DNA of 64,000 bases. Origin: Streptomyces sp. 11x1 (GTDB lineage Bacteria > Actinomycetota > Actinomycetes > Streptomycetales > Streptomycetaceae). Position 1 is the first letter of the stretch, and each line of letters opens with the position of its first letter. The position numbers and the translations under genes were made by a program. Where the stretch lies: NCBI RefSeq assembly GCF_032598905.1, contig NZ_CP122458.1:8581001-8645000 (forward strand), written 5' to 3'. Shown here piece after piece: positions 51,581 to 59,879 of this stretch. Under the pieces are notes generated by a model. It had not been told where the DNA came from and made no database searches. It saw nothing but the letters and a program-made list of their open reading frames with translations.

Positions 51581-51646
51581 GCCACCTGCTTTCCGAGTCC
51601 CACCGTTCCGACCGGGTTCCAGGCGAACCAGTAGGAGAGTCGTCCC

Positions 51647-52732
51647 ATGGCCGTTCGAGCCGCCGTACTGCCCGCCGTCGGTGCCCCGTTGGAGATCACC
51701 GAGATCGAGCTGCCGGACCCCGGGCCCGGCCAGGTCCGGGTGCGGCTCGCCGCCGCCGGGGTCTGTCACTCCGACCTGTCGCTGTCCGACGGCACCATGC
51801 GCGTGCCGGTGCCCGCCGTGCTCGGCCACGAGGGGGCGGGCACCGTCCTGGCCGTCGGCGACGGGGTCACCCATGTCTCGCCCGGCGACGGTGTCGTCCT
51901 CAACTGGGCTCCTTCCTGCGGGAGTTGTCATGCCTGCTCGCTCGGCGAGGTCTGGCTGTGCGCGAACGCGCTGCTCGGCGCCGGGAACGTCCACGCCCGA
52001 CGTGCCTCGGACGGCGCCGACCTCCACCCCGGGCTGAACGTGGCCGCCTTCGCGGAGGAGACGGTCGTGGCCGCCGGGTGTGTGCTGCCCGCGCCGGACG
52101 GGGTTCCGCTCACCGACGCGGCGCTGCTCGGCTGCGCCGTCCTCACCGGCTACGGCGCGGTCCACCATTCGGCGCGGGTCCGGGAGGGCGAGACCGTCGC
52201 CGTGTTCGGCGTGGGCGGCGTCGGGCTGGCGGCGCTCCAGGCCGCGCGGATCGCCGGCGCGTCCCGGATCGTCGCCGTGGACGTCTCCCCGGCGAAGGAG
52301 GGACTGGCCCGCGCGGCGGGGGCCACGGAGTACGTGGTCGCGTCCGAGAACACCGCCCGCGAGATCCGCGCGCTCACCGACAAGCAGGGGGTGGACGTCG
52401 CCGTGGAGTGCGTCGGCCGCGCGGTCACCATCCGGACGGCCTGGGAGTCGACCCGGCGCGGCGGCCGTACGACCGTCGTCGGCATCGGCGGCAAGGACCA
52501 GCAGGTCACCTTCAACGCGCTGGAGATCTTCCACTGGGGCCGCACCCTCTCCGGGTGCGTCTACGGCAACTCCGACCCGGCGCGCGACGTGCCGGTCCTC
52601 GCGGATCACATCCACGCCGGCCGCCTGGACCTGTCCGCCCTGGTGACCGACCGCATCTCCTTGGACGACATCCCGGTGGCCTTCGACAACATGCGAGCCG
52701 GCAAGGGCGGCCGGGCTTTGGTGACGTTCTGA
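51647..52732 (+). CDS. zinc-dependent alcohol dehydrogenase (class III-like)
   Basis: 361-residue medium-chain dehydrogenase. The catalytic zinc site uses Cys40 (GVCHSD) and His61-Glu62 (GHEGAG); structural zinc cysteines are 91, 94, 97 and 105 (CGSCHACSLGEVWLC). The Rossmann motif is GVGGVG, with Asp for NAD in IVAVDVS. YGNSDPARDVPVLADH near the C-terminus is typical of class III/mycothiol-type enzymes. GGAGAG upstream. Co-transcribed with the aldehyde dehydrogenase. Formaldehyde-mycothiol oxidation is one possibility, a general primary alcohol another. Confidence 0.92.
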   Translation: MAVRAAVLPAVGAPLEITEIELPDPGPGQVRVRLAAAGVCHSDLSLSDGTMRVPVPAVLGHEGAGTVLAVGDGVTHVSPGDGVVLNWAPSCGSCHACSLGEVWLCANALLGAGNVHARRASDGADLHPGLNVAAFAEETVVAAGCVLPAPDGVPLTDAALLGCAVLTGYGAVHHSARVREGETVAVFGVGGVGLAALQAARIAGASRIVAVDVSPAKEGLARAAGATEYVVASENTAREIRALTDKQGVDVAVECVGRAVTIRTAWESTRRGGRTTVVGIGGKDQQVTFNALEIFHWGRTLSGCVYGNSDPARDVPVLADHIHAGRLDLSALVTDRISLDDIPVAFDNMRAGKGGRALVTF

Positions 52733-52761
52733 TCCGGCTGCGGCTGCGGCTGCGGGTGCGC

Positions 52762-52853
52762 GGGGGCTGGTCGCGCAGTTCCCCGCACCCCTGAAAGACC
52801 CCGGACGCGCCCCGCGCTTGTAAGGGGCGCGGGGAACTGCGCGAGCAACCCCC
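52762..52853. repeat. common Streptomyces GCGCAGTTCCCC inverted repeat
   Basis: Arms of about 31 bases (52762-52792 and 52823-52853) match as inverted repeats at about 28 positions, with the CGCGCAGTTCCCCGC core that recurs throughout Streptomyces genomes. It probably also ends transcription of the dehydrogenase operon. Confidence 0.85.
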
Positions 52854-52902
52854 ACCCGCCCGCAGGCAAAAACCCCTCCCCGAACTGATACCCGCACGAC
52901 CG

Positions 52903-52943
52903 TTGACCTCCATACCGTCCGGTCAGTACGTTCCCGGGAACGT
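52903..52943 (+). promoter_or_regulatory. promoter and operators of the MHS transporter
   Basis: TTGACC-N18-TACGTT. ACCG-TC-CGGT (52914-52923) lies in the spacer, and the perfect 16-bp palindrome ACGTTCCCGGGAACGT (52928-52943) covers the -10 and start point. Two separate controls seem likely. Confidence 0.6.
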
Positions 52944-52969
52944 CCCCGCACCCACCGGAGTGTGCTCGT

Positions 52970-54295
52970 ATGGACACCGCTCCCGTTTCGGCCCCCGTCA
53001 CCACTTCCCCTCCCCAGAGCCACCGCAAGGTGGCCACCGCCGCGGCCCTCGCCTCGGCGGTGGAGTGGTACGACTACTTCGTCTTCGGCATAGCCGCCGC
53101 CCTCGTTCTGGGCGACCTCTACTTCCCGGCCGGCAGCTCCTCCGCGGGAGTCCTCGCCGCGTTCGCCACCTTCGCCGTCGGCTTCCTCGCCCGCCCCCTC
53201 GGTGGCGTCGTCGCAGGTCACCTCGGTGACAAGCGGGGCCGCAAGCCGATGCTGGTGCTGGCGCTGACCCTGATGGGCCTCGCCACCACCGGCATCGGCC
53301 TCCTGCCCACGTACGAGACGATCGGGATCGCCGCCCCGGTCCTGCTCGTCCTCCTCCGTGTCGCCCAGGGCGTCGCCGTCGGCGCCCAGTGGGGCGGCGC
53401 GATGCTGTTGGCCACCGAGTACGCCCCCGAGGGCAAGCGCGGGGTGTACGGCAGCTTCGTCCAGCTCGGCGTCCCCATCGGCGTGGTGAGTGCCAACACG
53501 ATGTTCCTGGTCGTGGGTGCGGCCACCAGCGACTCGGCCTTCGCCGCCTGGGGCTGGCGCGTGCCCTTCCTGGTCGGGCTCTTCGTCCTCGGCCTCGCCT
53601 GGTACATCCACCGCCATGTCGAGGAGACCCCCGAATTCCAGGCAGCGGAAAGGGAGTTGACGGAGAAGGAGAAGGGCGAGAAGAGCTCCCCGCTCAGGAC
53701 GATCCTGCGTGGCCATCTCGGCACGGTCTTCCTGGCCGGCGGCTCCTTCGCCGTGAACACCGCGACCTTCTACATCCTCATCACCGGCGTCCTCGACTAC
53801 ACCACCCGAGAACTCGACATGAAGCGCAGCGCCGTCCTCGCGGTCTCCCTGTGCGTCAGCCTCACCCAGCTGGTGCTGATCCCCGCCGCCGCGGCCCTCT
53901 CCGACCGCGTCGGCAGGATCCGGATCTACGCGATCGGCGCGGCCGGCATCGCCCTGTGGGCGGTTCCGCTGTTCCTGCTCATCGACACCGGCTCCCTGCT
54001 GTGGCTCGCCGTCGGCACCTTCGTCGCCAGTTGCTTCCTCAGCATCATGTACGGGCCCCAGGCCGCCCTGTTCGCCGAGCTGTTCACCCCCGAGATGCGC
54101 TACACGGGTGCCTCCCTCGGATACCAGATCGCCGCGGTGCTCGGCGGCGGCCTCGCCCCGTTCCTGATGGTCCTCCTCCTGGAGGCCACGGGCACGTCCA
54201 TGGCGGTGTCCGCGTACATCATCGGGCTCTCGGTGATCGCCCTCGTCTCGATCAAGATCCTCGCGGGGAGGGCGAGTTCACGAACGGAGGATTAG
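52970..54295 (+). CDS. MHS family (MFS) solute:H+ symporter
   Basis: 441-residue transporter of the metabolite:H+ symporter group. AAALASAVEWYDYFVFGIAAALVLG at the N-terminus (the EWYDF-type motif), GHLGDKRGRKPMLVLAL (MFS motif A), LRVAQGVAVGAQWGGAMLLATEYAP and YGPQAALFAELFTPEMRYTGASLGYQIA in order are diagnostic. About 12 TM helices. It probably imports the substrate of the neighbouring dehydrogenases (a small organic acid, betaine or alcohol). ATG with GGAG upstream. Confidence 0.92.
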   Translation: MDTAPVSAPVTTSPPQSHRKVATAAALASAVEWYDYFVFGIAAALVLGDLYFPAGSSSAGVLAAFATFAVGFLARPLGGVVAGHLGDKRGRKPMLVLALTLMGLATTGIGLLPTYETIGIAAPVLLVLLRVAQGVAVGAQWGGAMLLATEYAPEGKRGVYGSFVQLGVPIGVVSANTMFLVVGAATSDSAFAAWGWRVPFLVGLFVLGLAWYIHRHVEETPEFQAAERELTEKEKGEKSSPLRTILRGHLGTVFLAGGSFAVNTATFYILITGVLDYTTRELDMKRSAVLAVSLCVSLTQLVLIPAAAALSDRVGRIRIYAIGAAGIALWAVPLFLLIDTGSLLWLAVGTFVASCFLSIMYGPQAALFAELFTPEMRYTGASLGYQIAAVLGGGLAPFLMVLLLEATGTSMAVSAYIIGLSVIALVSIKILAGRASSRTED

Positions 54296-54392
54296 GCAGG
54301 CTCCTCGTCGGCGGCCCGGGTCGCGGCTCCGGAACCCCATCCGGGGCCGCGATCCCGAGGCGTTCGTGCCCGTGCGGGCGGTTCCCCGCCGC

Positions 54393-55031
54393 CTATCGGG
54401 TCCCGCCCTGCCCGTACTGCTGCTCCAACCCGTCCAGCAGCGCCCGCAGTCCCACCTCGAACGCCCGCTCGTCGACCTTCTGCTGTTGCTCCGCCAGCAG
54501 GTGGGCCTGCCCGAGATGCGGGTAGTCGGCGGGGTCGTAGGCGCTCTCGTCGTCCACGAACCCCCCGGCGAACGACCCGATCGCGGACCCCATGATGAAG
54601 TACCGCATCAGCGCCCCGATGGACGTGGCCTGGGCCGCCGGCCACCCCGCCTCGACCATCGCCCCGAACACGACGTCGGCGACCCGTAGTCCCGCCGGCC
54701 GGCGCCCGGGTCCCCGCGCGAGGATCGGCACGATGTTGGGGTGGTCGCGCAGTGCCGCCCGGTAGGACACGGCCCAGTCGTGCAGCGCGGTCCGCCAGTC
54801 CCGCCCGTCCCGGAACATCGACAGGTCGACCTGCGCGCTCACCGAGTCGGCGACCGCCTCCAGGATCTGGTCCATGGTGCGGAAGTGGTTGTAGAGGGAG
54901 GGCCCGCTCACTCCGAGCTCCGCGGCGAGCCGCCGGGTGGAGACCGCCGCCAGCCCCTCCGCGTCCACCAGCGCCCGCGCCGTCTCCACGATGCGGTCGG
55001 TGCTCAACAGGGGCTTGCGTGGTCGGGCCAT
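54393..55031 (-). CDS. TetR family regulator of the dehydrogenase/ACAD cluster
   Basis: 212-residue TetR protein. HTH: LLSTDRIVETARALVDAEGLAAVSTRRLAAELGVSGPSLYNHFRTMDQILEAV, then a ligand domain resembling TetR_C. ATG 55031 (MARPRK) was chosen; an in-frame ATG 9 bases earlier (MCAMARP) is the alternative. It has no clear Shine-Dalgarno. It diverges from the acyl-CoA dehydrogenase across the AAAACTA site, and the same site precedes the aldehyde dehydrogenase 5 kb away, so it probably represses both. The effector is probably an acyl-CoA. Confidence 0.9.
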   Translation of the reverse strand: MARPRKPLLSTDRIVETARALVDAEGLAAVSTRRLAAELGVSGPSLYNHFRTMDQILEAVADSVSAQVDLSMFRDGRDWRTALHDWAVSYRAALRDHPNIVPILARGPGRRPAGLRVADVVFGAMVEAGWPAAQATSIGALMRYFIMGSAIGSFAGGFVDDESAYDPADYPHLGQAHLLAEQQQKVDERAFEVGLRALLDGLEQQYGQGGTR

Positions 55032-55056
55032 GGCGCACATAGTAGGGCTGCACCTT

Positions 55057-55077
55057 AAAACTAGCAGTGGTAATTTA
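55057..55077. promoter_or_regulatory. operator AAAACTA-N7-TAATTTA in the TetR/ACAD divergent region
   Basis: Same length and layout as the site at 50133-50153, agreeing at 16 of 21 positions and sharing CAG-N-G in the centre. Confidence 0.72.
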
Positions 55078-55104
55078 ATGGGGGACTGACGAGAGGCGGA
55101 CCGC

Positions 55105-56256
55105 GTGAACCTGGAGCTCAGCGAGGAGCAGACCGCCGCGCGCCGGCTCGCGAGCGACTTCGTGGAGCGCGAGATCGCCCCGCACGTCATCGAGTGGGAC
55201 CGCGCGGAGAACGTCGACCGGGCGATCGTGAAGAAGCTCGGCGAGGTCGGCTTCCTGGGGCTCACCGTCGACGAGGAGTACGGCGGTTCCGGCGGCGACC
55301 ACCTGACGTACTGCCTGGTCACCGAGGAGCTCGGCCGCGGCGATTCCTCCGTGCGCGGCATCGTCTCCGTCTCCCTGGGGCTGGTCGCGAAGACGATCGC
55401 GGCCTGGGGCGACGAGGAGCAGAAGCGGCGCTGGCTGCCGGGACTCACGGCGGGGGAGTACGTCGGCTGCTTCGGTCTCACCGAACCCGGCACCGGCTCG
55501 GACGCGGGCAACCTCGCCGGCCGGGCCGTGCGCGACGGCGACGACTACGTCATCAACGGCACCAAGATGTTCATCACCAACGGCACCTGGGCCGACGTCG
55601 TCCTGCTCTTCGCACGCTCCACCGACGCCCCCGGCCACCGGGGCGTCTCCGCCTTCCTCGTCCCCACCGACACCCCCGGCCTGACCCGGCGCACCATCCA
55701 CGGCAAGCTCGGCCTGCGCGGCCAGGCCACCGCCGAACTGGTCCTGGAGGACGTCCGCGTCCCCGCCTCCGCGATGCTCGGCCCCGAGGGCAAGGGGTTC
55801 ACTCTCGCCATGTCCGCGCTCGCCAAGGGGCGGATGTCGGTGGCCGCCGGCTGTGTCGGCATCGCCCAGGCCGCGCTGGACGCGGCGGTCCGGTACGCGG
55901 GCGAGCGCGAGCAGTTCGGCAGGCCCATCGCCCACCACCAGCTCGTCCAGGAGCTCATCAGCGACATCGCGGTGGACGTCGACGCGGCCCGGCTGCTGAC
56001 CTGGCGGGTCGCCGATCTCGTCGACCGGGGCCGGCCCTTCGCCACCGAGGCCAGCAAGGCGAAGCTCTTCGCCTCCGAGGCCGCCGTCCGCGCCGCGAAC
56101 AACGCCCTCCAGGTCTTCGGCGGTTACGGCTACCTCGACGAGTACCCGGCCGGAAAGCTCCTGCGCGACGCCCGGGTGATGACCCTCTACGAGGGCACCA
56201 GCCAGATACAGAAACTGCTCATCGGGCGGGCGCTGACGGGCGTTTCGGCGTTCTGA
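55105..56256 (+). CDS. acyl-CoA dehydrogenase
   Basis: 383-residue FAD enzyme making the alpha-beta double bond of an acyl-CoA. CFGLTEPGTGSDAGNL and VINGTKMFITNG form the FAD site; REQFGRPIAHHQLVQ and QVFGGYGYLDEYPAGKLLRDARVMTLYEGTSQIQ in order close it, with catalytic Glu363. GTG start with GAGAGG upstream. Transcribed divergently from its likely TetR repressor. Chain-length or branched-chain preference cannot be assigned. Confidence 0.95.
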   Translation: MNLELSEEQTAARRLASDFVEREIAPHVIEWDRAENVDRAIVKKLGEVGFLGLTVDEEYGGSGGDHLTYCLVTEELGRGDSSVRGIVSVSLGLVAKTIAAWGDEEQKRRWLPGLTAGEYVGCFGLTEPGTGSDAGNLAGRAVRDGDDYVINGTKMFITNGTWADVVLLFARSTDAPGHRGVSAFLVPTDTPGLTRRTIHGKLGLRGQATAELVLEDVRVPASAMLGPEGKGFTLAMSALAKGRMSVAAGCVGIAQAALDAAVRYAGEREQFGRPIAHHQLVQELISDIAVDVDAARLLTWRVADLVDRGRPFATEASKAKLFASEAAVRAANNALQVFGGYGYLDEYPAGKLLRDARVMTLYEGTSQIQKLLIGRALTGVSAF

Positions 56257-56304
56257 TCCCGGCTCCGCGCTCGCCGCGGCCCCGGTGCGCGTCAGAGCGC
56301 GGCT

Positions 56305-56365
56305 CTGAGTATGCGACACCGCCGACTGAGTATCCCGACGGATGTGGTTCGGGCCACATCCGTCG
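56305..56365. promoter_or_regulatory. repeat-and-dyad region before the YiaA-like gene
   Basis: CTGAGTAT occurs twice, 21 bases apart (56305, 56326), followed by a perfect 12-bp-arm hairpin CGACGGATGTGG/CCACATCCGTCG (56336-56365) ending 12 bases before the ATG. It may be an activator site plus leader hairpin, or the terminator of the ACAD gene. Confidence 0.5.
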
Positions 56366-56377
56366 AACCATGTCCCC

Positions 56378-56665
56378 ATGAGTGAGACACCGGTCAAGCA
56401 GCAGAACACGGCGGCCTTCTACGGCCAGGCCGTCGTTTCGTTCGCCGTCGCCATGGCGGCCACCACCGTCGGCATCTACAACCTCGACGCCGACACCTGG
56501 GTCCGCGCCTTCCTGGCCATCGCGGTCCTCTACCTGGTGACCTCGTCCTTCACCCTGGCCAAGGTGATCCGTGACCGCCAGGAGGCCGGGCGGATCGTCA
56601 GCCGGGTCGACCAGGCCCGGCTGGAGAAACTCCTCGCCGAGCACGACCCCTTCGAGAAGCTCTGA
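56378..56665 (+). CDS. YiaA/YiaB-like two-helix membrane protein
   Basis: 95-residue protein. Two TM helices (about 14-32 and 41-60) with AFYGQAVVSFAVAMAATTVGIYNLD and WVRAFLAIAVLYLVTSSFTLAKVIRDRQE, the YiaA/B two-helix domain in order, and a short charged C-terminus. Function unknown; the family is often stress- or pH-associated. The ATG at 56378 follows a leader hairpin and lacks a strong Shine-Dalgarno. Confidence 0.85.
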   Translation: MSETPVKQQNTAAFYGQAVVSFAVAMAATTVGIYNLDADTWVRAFLAIAVLYLVTSSFTLAKVIRDRQEAGRIVSRVDQARLEKLLAEHDPFEKL

Positions 56666-56730
56666 GGCCGGGCGCGCGACCCCCGGCGCGTGACCCCCGC
56701 CGCCGTGCGGCACAGCCCTGAGCGGGCCTT

Positions 56731-56746
56731 CTAAGCGCCCGCTCAC
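56731..56746. promoter_or_regulatory. operator CTAAGC-N4-GCTCAC before the TetR gene
   Basis: Same layout as the perfect inverted repeat CTAAGC-N4-GCTTAG upstream of the MaoC gene (59798-59813); here the right arm is degenerate. TATGGT (-10-like) follows at 56756. Confidence 0.6.
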
Positions 56747-56792
56747 CTTCGGCGGTATGGTGGTGCCCAGCCACCGAAGGGACGAACGAGCG

Positions 56793-57419
56793 ATGAGTAC
56801 GGCGGAGGAGACGGCGGGCGGCGAGCCGCAGCCGTGGGGCGAGGTCAATCCGGAGGCGGCCCGGCGGCTGCTGATGGCCGCCGTGGAGGCCTTCGCCGAG
56901 CGTGGCTACCACGCGACGACGACCCGGGACATCGCGGGCCGCGCGGGGATGAGCCCCGCCGCGCTGTACATCCACTACAAGACCAAGGAAGAGCTGCTCC
57001 ACCGGATCAGCCGCATCGGTCACGAGAAGGCCCTCGCCGTCCTGCGGACGGCGGCCAGCTCCGAGGGCGGCCCGGCCGACCGGCTCGCCGAGGCCGTGCG
57101 CTCCTTCGTCCGCTGGCACGCGGGGCAGCACACCGTCGCTCGTGTCGTGCAGTACGAGCTCGACGCCCTCGGCCCCGAGGCCCGCGCCGAGATCGTCACC
57201 CTGCGCCGCGAGAACGACGCCGCCGTGCGCGGCATCATCGAGGACGGCGTCGCGTCGGGCGACTTCGACGTCCCCGACGTCCGCGGGACGACCGTCGCCA
57301 TCCTCTCCCTCTGTATCGACGTGGCGCGCTGGTTCAACGTCAACGGCCCCCGCACCCCCGACGAGGTCGGCGCGCTCTACGCGGACCTCGTCCTGCGCAT
57401 GGTGGGCGCGAAGAGGTAA
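56793..57419 (+). CDS. TetR family regulator (acyl-CoA metabolism type)
   Basis: 208-residue TetR protein. HTH: LLMAAVEAFAERGYHATTTRDIAGRAGMSPAALYIHYKTKEELLHRI. The C-terminal domain (DRLAEAVRSFVRWHAGQHTVARVVQYELDAL) resembles the TetR_C domains of fatty-acid and steroid regulators. ATG with AAGGGA upstream. A CTAAGC-type site precedes it and, in better form, the MaoC gene, so it is likely to control both. Confidence 0.9.
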   Translation: MSTAEETAGGEPQPWGEVNPEAARRLLMAAVEAFAERGYHATTTRDIAGRAGMSPAALYIHYKTKEELLHRISRIGHEKALAVLRTAASSEGGPADRLAEAVRSFVRWHAGQHTVARVVQYELDALGPEARAEIVTLRRENDAAVRGIIEDGVASGDFDVPDVRGTTVAILSLCIDVARWFNVNGPRTPDEVGALYADLVLRMVGAKR

Positions 57420-57441
57420 CTCCCACGATCGGCCCTGACTT

Positions 57442-57553
57442 CGAAACATTCGAAAGCCGGGGCCGTTGCTCTTGTCCCAGCCACTGGCCTCTTGGCGGAT
57501 TGTCGCTGGTGCGGAGCGCGAATGTTTCGGGGTTGGTGCCGAATGTATTGACA
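57442..57553 (+). promoter_or_regulatory. xylanase promoter with inverted CGAAACATTCG operators
   Basis: CGAAACATTCG (57442-57452) and its exact reverse complement CGAATGTTTCG (57519-57529), plus a partial copy at 57540-57550 touching TTGACA (57548-57553). AACACT follows 17 bases on. They resemble the GAAA/TTTC dyads that control Streptomyces xylan genes through LacI-type repressors. Confidence 0.65.
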
Positions 57554-57622
57554 GTTGGCAGGGGCAGGCCAACACTCCCGGGGTGACAGGGCAACCCACG
57601 AGCCCGAGGAGGACGCGAGCGT

Positions 57623-58321
57623 ATGGACGACGCACCCGCACCCACTCCCACCCCGCCCCCGAGCCGCAGGCTCTTCATGAGCGGTGTCTGCGCGACCGCG
57701 ATGGCGGCGGCGACCACGCTGGCCCTGCCCGGCACGGCCCGCGCGGACACGGTGGTCACCAGCAATCAGACCGGCAGCAACAACGGCTTCTACTACTCCT
57801 TCTGGACCGACGCCCCGGGCACGGTCTCCATGACCCTGGCCTCCGGCGGCGCCTACCGCACCTCCTGGCGCAACACCGGCAACTTCGTCGCCGGCAAGGG
57901 CTGGAGCAACGGCTCCCGCAGGACGGTGACCTACTCGGGCTCCTTCAGCCCGTCCGGCAACGCCTATCTGACCCTCTACGGCTGGACGGCCAGTCCGCTC
58001 GTCGAGTACTACATCGTCGACAACTGGGGCACCTACCGGCCCACGGGCGCGTACAAGGGCACGGTCACCAGCGACGGCGGCACGTACGACATCTACCGGA
58101 CCACGCGCTACAACGCCCCCTCCGTCGAGGGCACCCGCACCTTCGACCAGTACTGGAGCGTGCGCCAGTCGAAGAGGACCGGTGGGAACATCACCACCGG
58201 CAACCACTTCGACGCCTGGGCCCGTGCCGGGATGCCCCTCGGCAGTTTCCGGTACTACATGATCATGGCCACCGAGGGATACCGGAGCAGCGGCAGCTCC
58301 AGCATCACGGTGTCCCCGTGA
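57623..58321 (+). CDS. secreted GH11 endo-1,4-beta-xylanase (Tat signal)
   Basis: 232-residue xylanase. SRRLFM (14-19) followed by a hydrophobic stretch and AxA-type cleavage near residue 41 is a twin-arginine signal. The GH11 jelly roll is complete: [18 protein letters not shown], catalytic nucleophile Glu128 in [11 protein letters not shown] and acid/base Glu218 in ATEGYRSSG. There is no carbohydrate-binding module, as in XlnC-type enzymes. Co-transcribed with the downstream esterase (GTGA overlap). The two enzymes act together on acetylated xylan. Confidence 0.96.
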   Translation: MDDAPAPTPTPPPSRRLFMSGVCATAMAAATTLALPGTARADTVVTSNQTGSNNGFYYSFWTDAPGTVSMTLASGGAYRTSWRNTGNFVAGKGWSNGSRRTVTYSGSFSPSGNAYLTLYGWTASPLVEYYIVDNWGTYRPTGAYKGTVTSDGGTYDIYRTTRYNAPSVEGTRTFDQYWSVRQSKRTGGNITTGNHFDAWARAGMPLGSFRYYMIMATEGYRSSGSSSITVSP

Positions 58322-59022
58322 ACGCCGGACCATGCCGCTCGCCGCGCCGACCGGTGCGGCGGCTGGCCGTCGTCGCGACGGCGCTGGCGAGTGTCGTCCC
58401 CCTGACGCTCGGCGCCGCCGAGGCCGCGCCGGAGCGGGCCGCCGCCTGCACCGGCTATGTCGGGCTCACGTTCGACGACGGCCCGTCCGGCAGTACGTCG
58501 GCCCTGCTGAACACGCTCCGGCAGACCGGGCTCCGGGCGACCATGTTCAACCAGGGCCAGTACGCCGCCGCCAACCCCGCCCTGGTCCGGGCGCAGGTCG
58601 GCGCCGGCATGTGGGTGGCCAACCACAGCTACACCCACCCGCATCTGACCCAGTTGGGCCAGGCGCAGATCGACGCGGAGATCTCCCGCACCCAGCAGGC
58701 CATCGCCCAAGCGGGCGGCGGCACGCCGAAGCTGTTCCGGCCGCCGTACGGCGAGACCAACGCGACGGTGAGGTCGGTGGCGGCCAGGTACGGCCTGACC
58801 GAGATCCTGTGGAACGTCGACTCGCAGGACTGGAACGGGGCGAGCACCGACGCGATCGTGCAGGCCGCCGCCCGGCTCACCAACGGCCAGGTCATGCTCC
58901 TGCACGACTGGTCCGCGAACTCGCGCGCGGCGCTCCCGCGCATCGCGCAGGGGCTGTCCGCCCGAGGTCTGTGCGCGGGGATGATCTCGCCGCAGACCGG
59001 CCGCGCCGTGGCGCCCGGGTAG
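58318..59022 (+). CDS. CE4 acetylxylan esterase/polysaccharide deacetylase
   Basis: 234-residue secreted CE4 enzyme. Arg-rich start, signal peptide to about residue 37 (AEAAPE), then the NodB domain: [10 protein letters not shown] (Asp53-Asp54), NHSYTHPHL (His103, His107), [11 protein letters not shown] and LLHDWS. Its position directly after the xylanase, with overlapping GTG, indicates acetylxylan deacetylation, as in the AxeA type. There is no binding module; the TAG stop uses the first base of a MITE, so the 3' end may have been cut back by insertion. Confidence 0.93.
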   Translation: MNAGPCRSPRRPVRRLAVVATALASVVPLTLGAAEAAPERAAACTGYVGLTFDDGPSGSTSALLNTLRQTGLRATMFNQGQYAAANPALVRAQVGAGMWVANHSYTHPHLTQLGQAQIDAEISRTQQAIAQAGGGTPKLFRPPYGETNATVRSVAARYGLTEILWNVDSQDWNGASTDAIVQAAARLTNGQVMLLHDWSANSRAALPRIAQGLSARGLCAGMISPQTGRAVAPG

Positions 59023-59206
59023 GGCCTGTCGTTTGGATCACGGCGGCTTCGGGCGACGGCACCTGACAGCTGCCGGTGAGCGGGGCTTGGTGCGTGCAGC
59101 TGCAAGGCGGAGGAGGGCGTCAACGCGGAGCGTCGGCGACCGACGACAACGCCGCAGATGTGCGCACCAAGCCCCGCGGCCCAGGCGTGATCCAAACGAC
59201 AGGCCC
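59022..59206. mobile_element. foldback MITE with 21-bp perfect terminal inverted repeats
   Basis: The ends (59022-59042, 59186-59206) are exact inverted repeats beginning GGGCCTGTCGTTTGGATCA. A second inner inverted pair, GCGGGGCTTGGTGCG (59080-59094) with 59163-59177, makes most of the element palindromic. There is no coding capacity; an IS5-like transposase acting in trans is likely. The remaining intergenic sequence up to 59310 shows no gene. Confidence 0.85.
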
Positions 59207-59310
59207 CAGGCGGGGCGCGGCGCCCCGCTGAGGCAGGAGCGTGGCGCCGGGCTGGGACGAAAACGTGGCACGGCGGTCGCGAACGCCGCGCCACCGCGCG
59301 CCCCACGCGC

Positions 59311-59772
59311 TCAGAAGTAGTACCGGGACACCGACTCCGCCACGCACACCGGCTTCTCCCCGCCCTCGCGCTCCACGACGACCGCGGCCGTGACCTGGAC
59401 GCCGCCGCCGACCTCCGTGACGTCCTGGAGGGTCGCGGTGGCGCGCAGCCGGGAACCGACCGGGACCGGCGCCGGGAAGCGGACCTTGTTCGTGCCGTAG
59501 TTGACGCCCATCCTGACGTTGTCGACCTTGAGGATCTGCGGTACGAGCAACGGCAGCAGGGACAGGGTCAGGTAGCCGTGGGCGATGGTCGTCCCGAAGG
59601 GCCCGGCCGCCGCCTTCTCCGGGTCCACGTGGATCCACTGGTGGTCACCGGTGGCCTCGGCGAAGAGATCGATCCGCTTCTGGTCGACCTCCAGCCAGTC
59701 GCTGTACCCCAGCGACTCGCCCACCGCCGCCGTCAGCTCCTCGGCGGACGTGAAGATCCTCGGCTCTGCCAT
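59311..59772 (-). CDS. MaoC-family (R)-specific enoyl-CoA hydratase
   Basis: 153-residue hot-dog-fold hydratase. The hydratase-2 motif is clear: FAEATGDHQWIHVDPEKAA with Asp43 and His48, then FGTTIAHGYLTLSLLP. Acts on enoyl-CoA in fatty-acid or polyketide-type metabolism. GGGAGG precedes the ATG. The CTAAGC-N4-GCTTAG operator 26 bases upstream ties it to the TetR regulator at 56793. Confidence 0.94.
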   Translation of the reverse strand: MAEPRIFTSAEELTAAVGESLGYSDWLEVDQKRIDLFAEATGDHQWIHVDPEKAAAGPFGTTIAHGYLTLSLLPLLVPQILKVDNVRMGVNYGTNKVRFPAPVPVGSRLRATATLQDVTEVGGGVQVTAAVVVEREGGEKPVCVAESVSRYYF

Positions 59773-59797
59773 GTCTCGGCCTCCCTGGTCCCATTGT

Positions 59798-59813
59798 CTA
59801 AGCGACTGCTTAG
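59798..59813. promoter_or_regulatory. operator CTAAGC-N4-GCTTAG before the MaoC gene
   Basis: Perfect 6-bp arms in the MaoC/soxR divergent region; matches the degenerate site at 56731-56746. Confidence 0.7.
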
Positions 59814-59879
59814 CATGGTCGGCCGCGCGACCCCTGTCAACGGACCGTGGCCCTTTCGGGTATGGGTAGGCTCGGAGGG

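Noticed and set aside
50108..53716. 1,202-codon open frame antisense to the dehydrogenases
   Set aside because: It overlaps three well-supported genes and encodes only Gly/Val/Arg/Asp-rich sequence with no recognisable motif.
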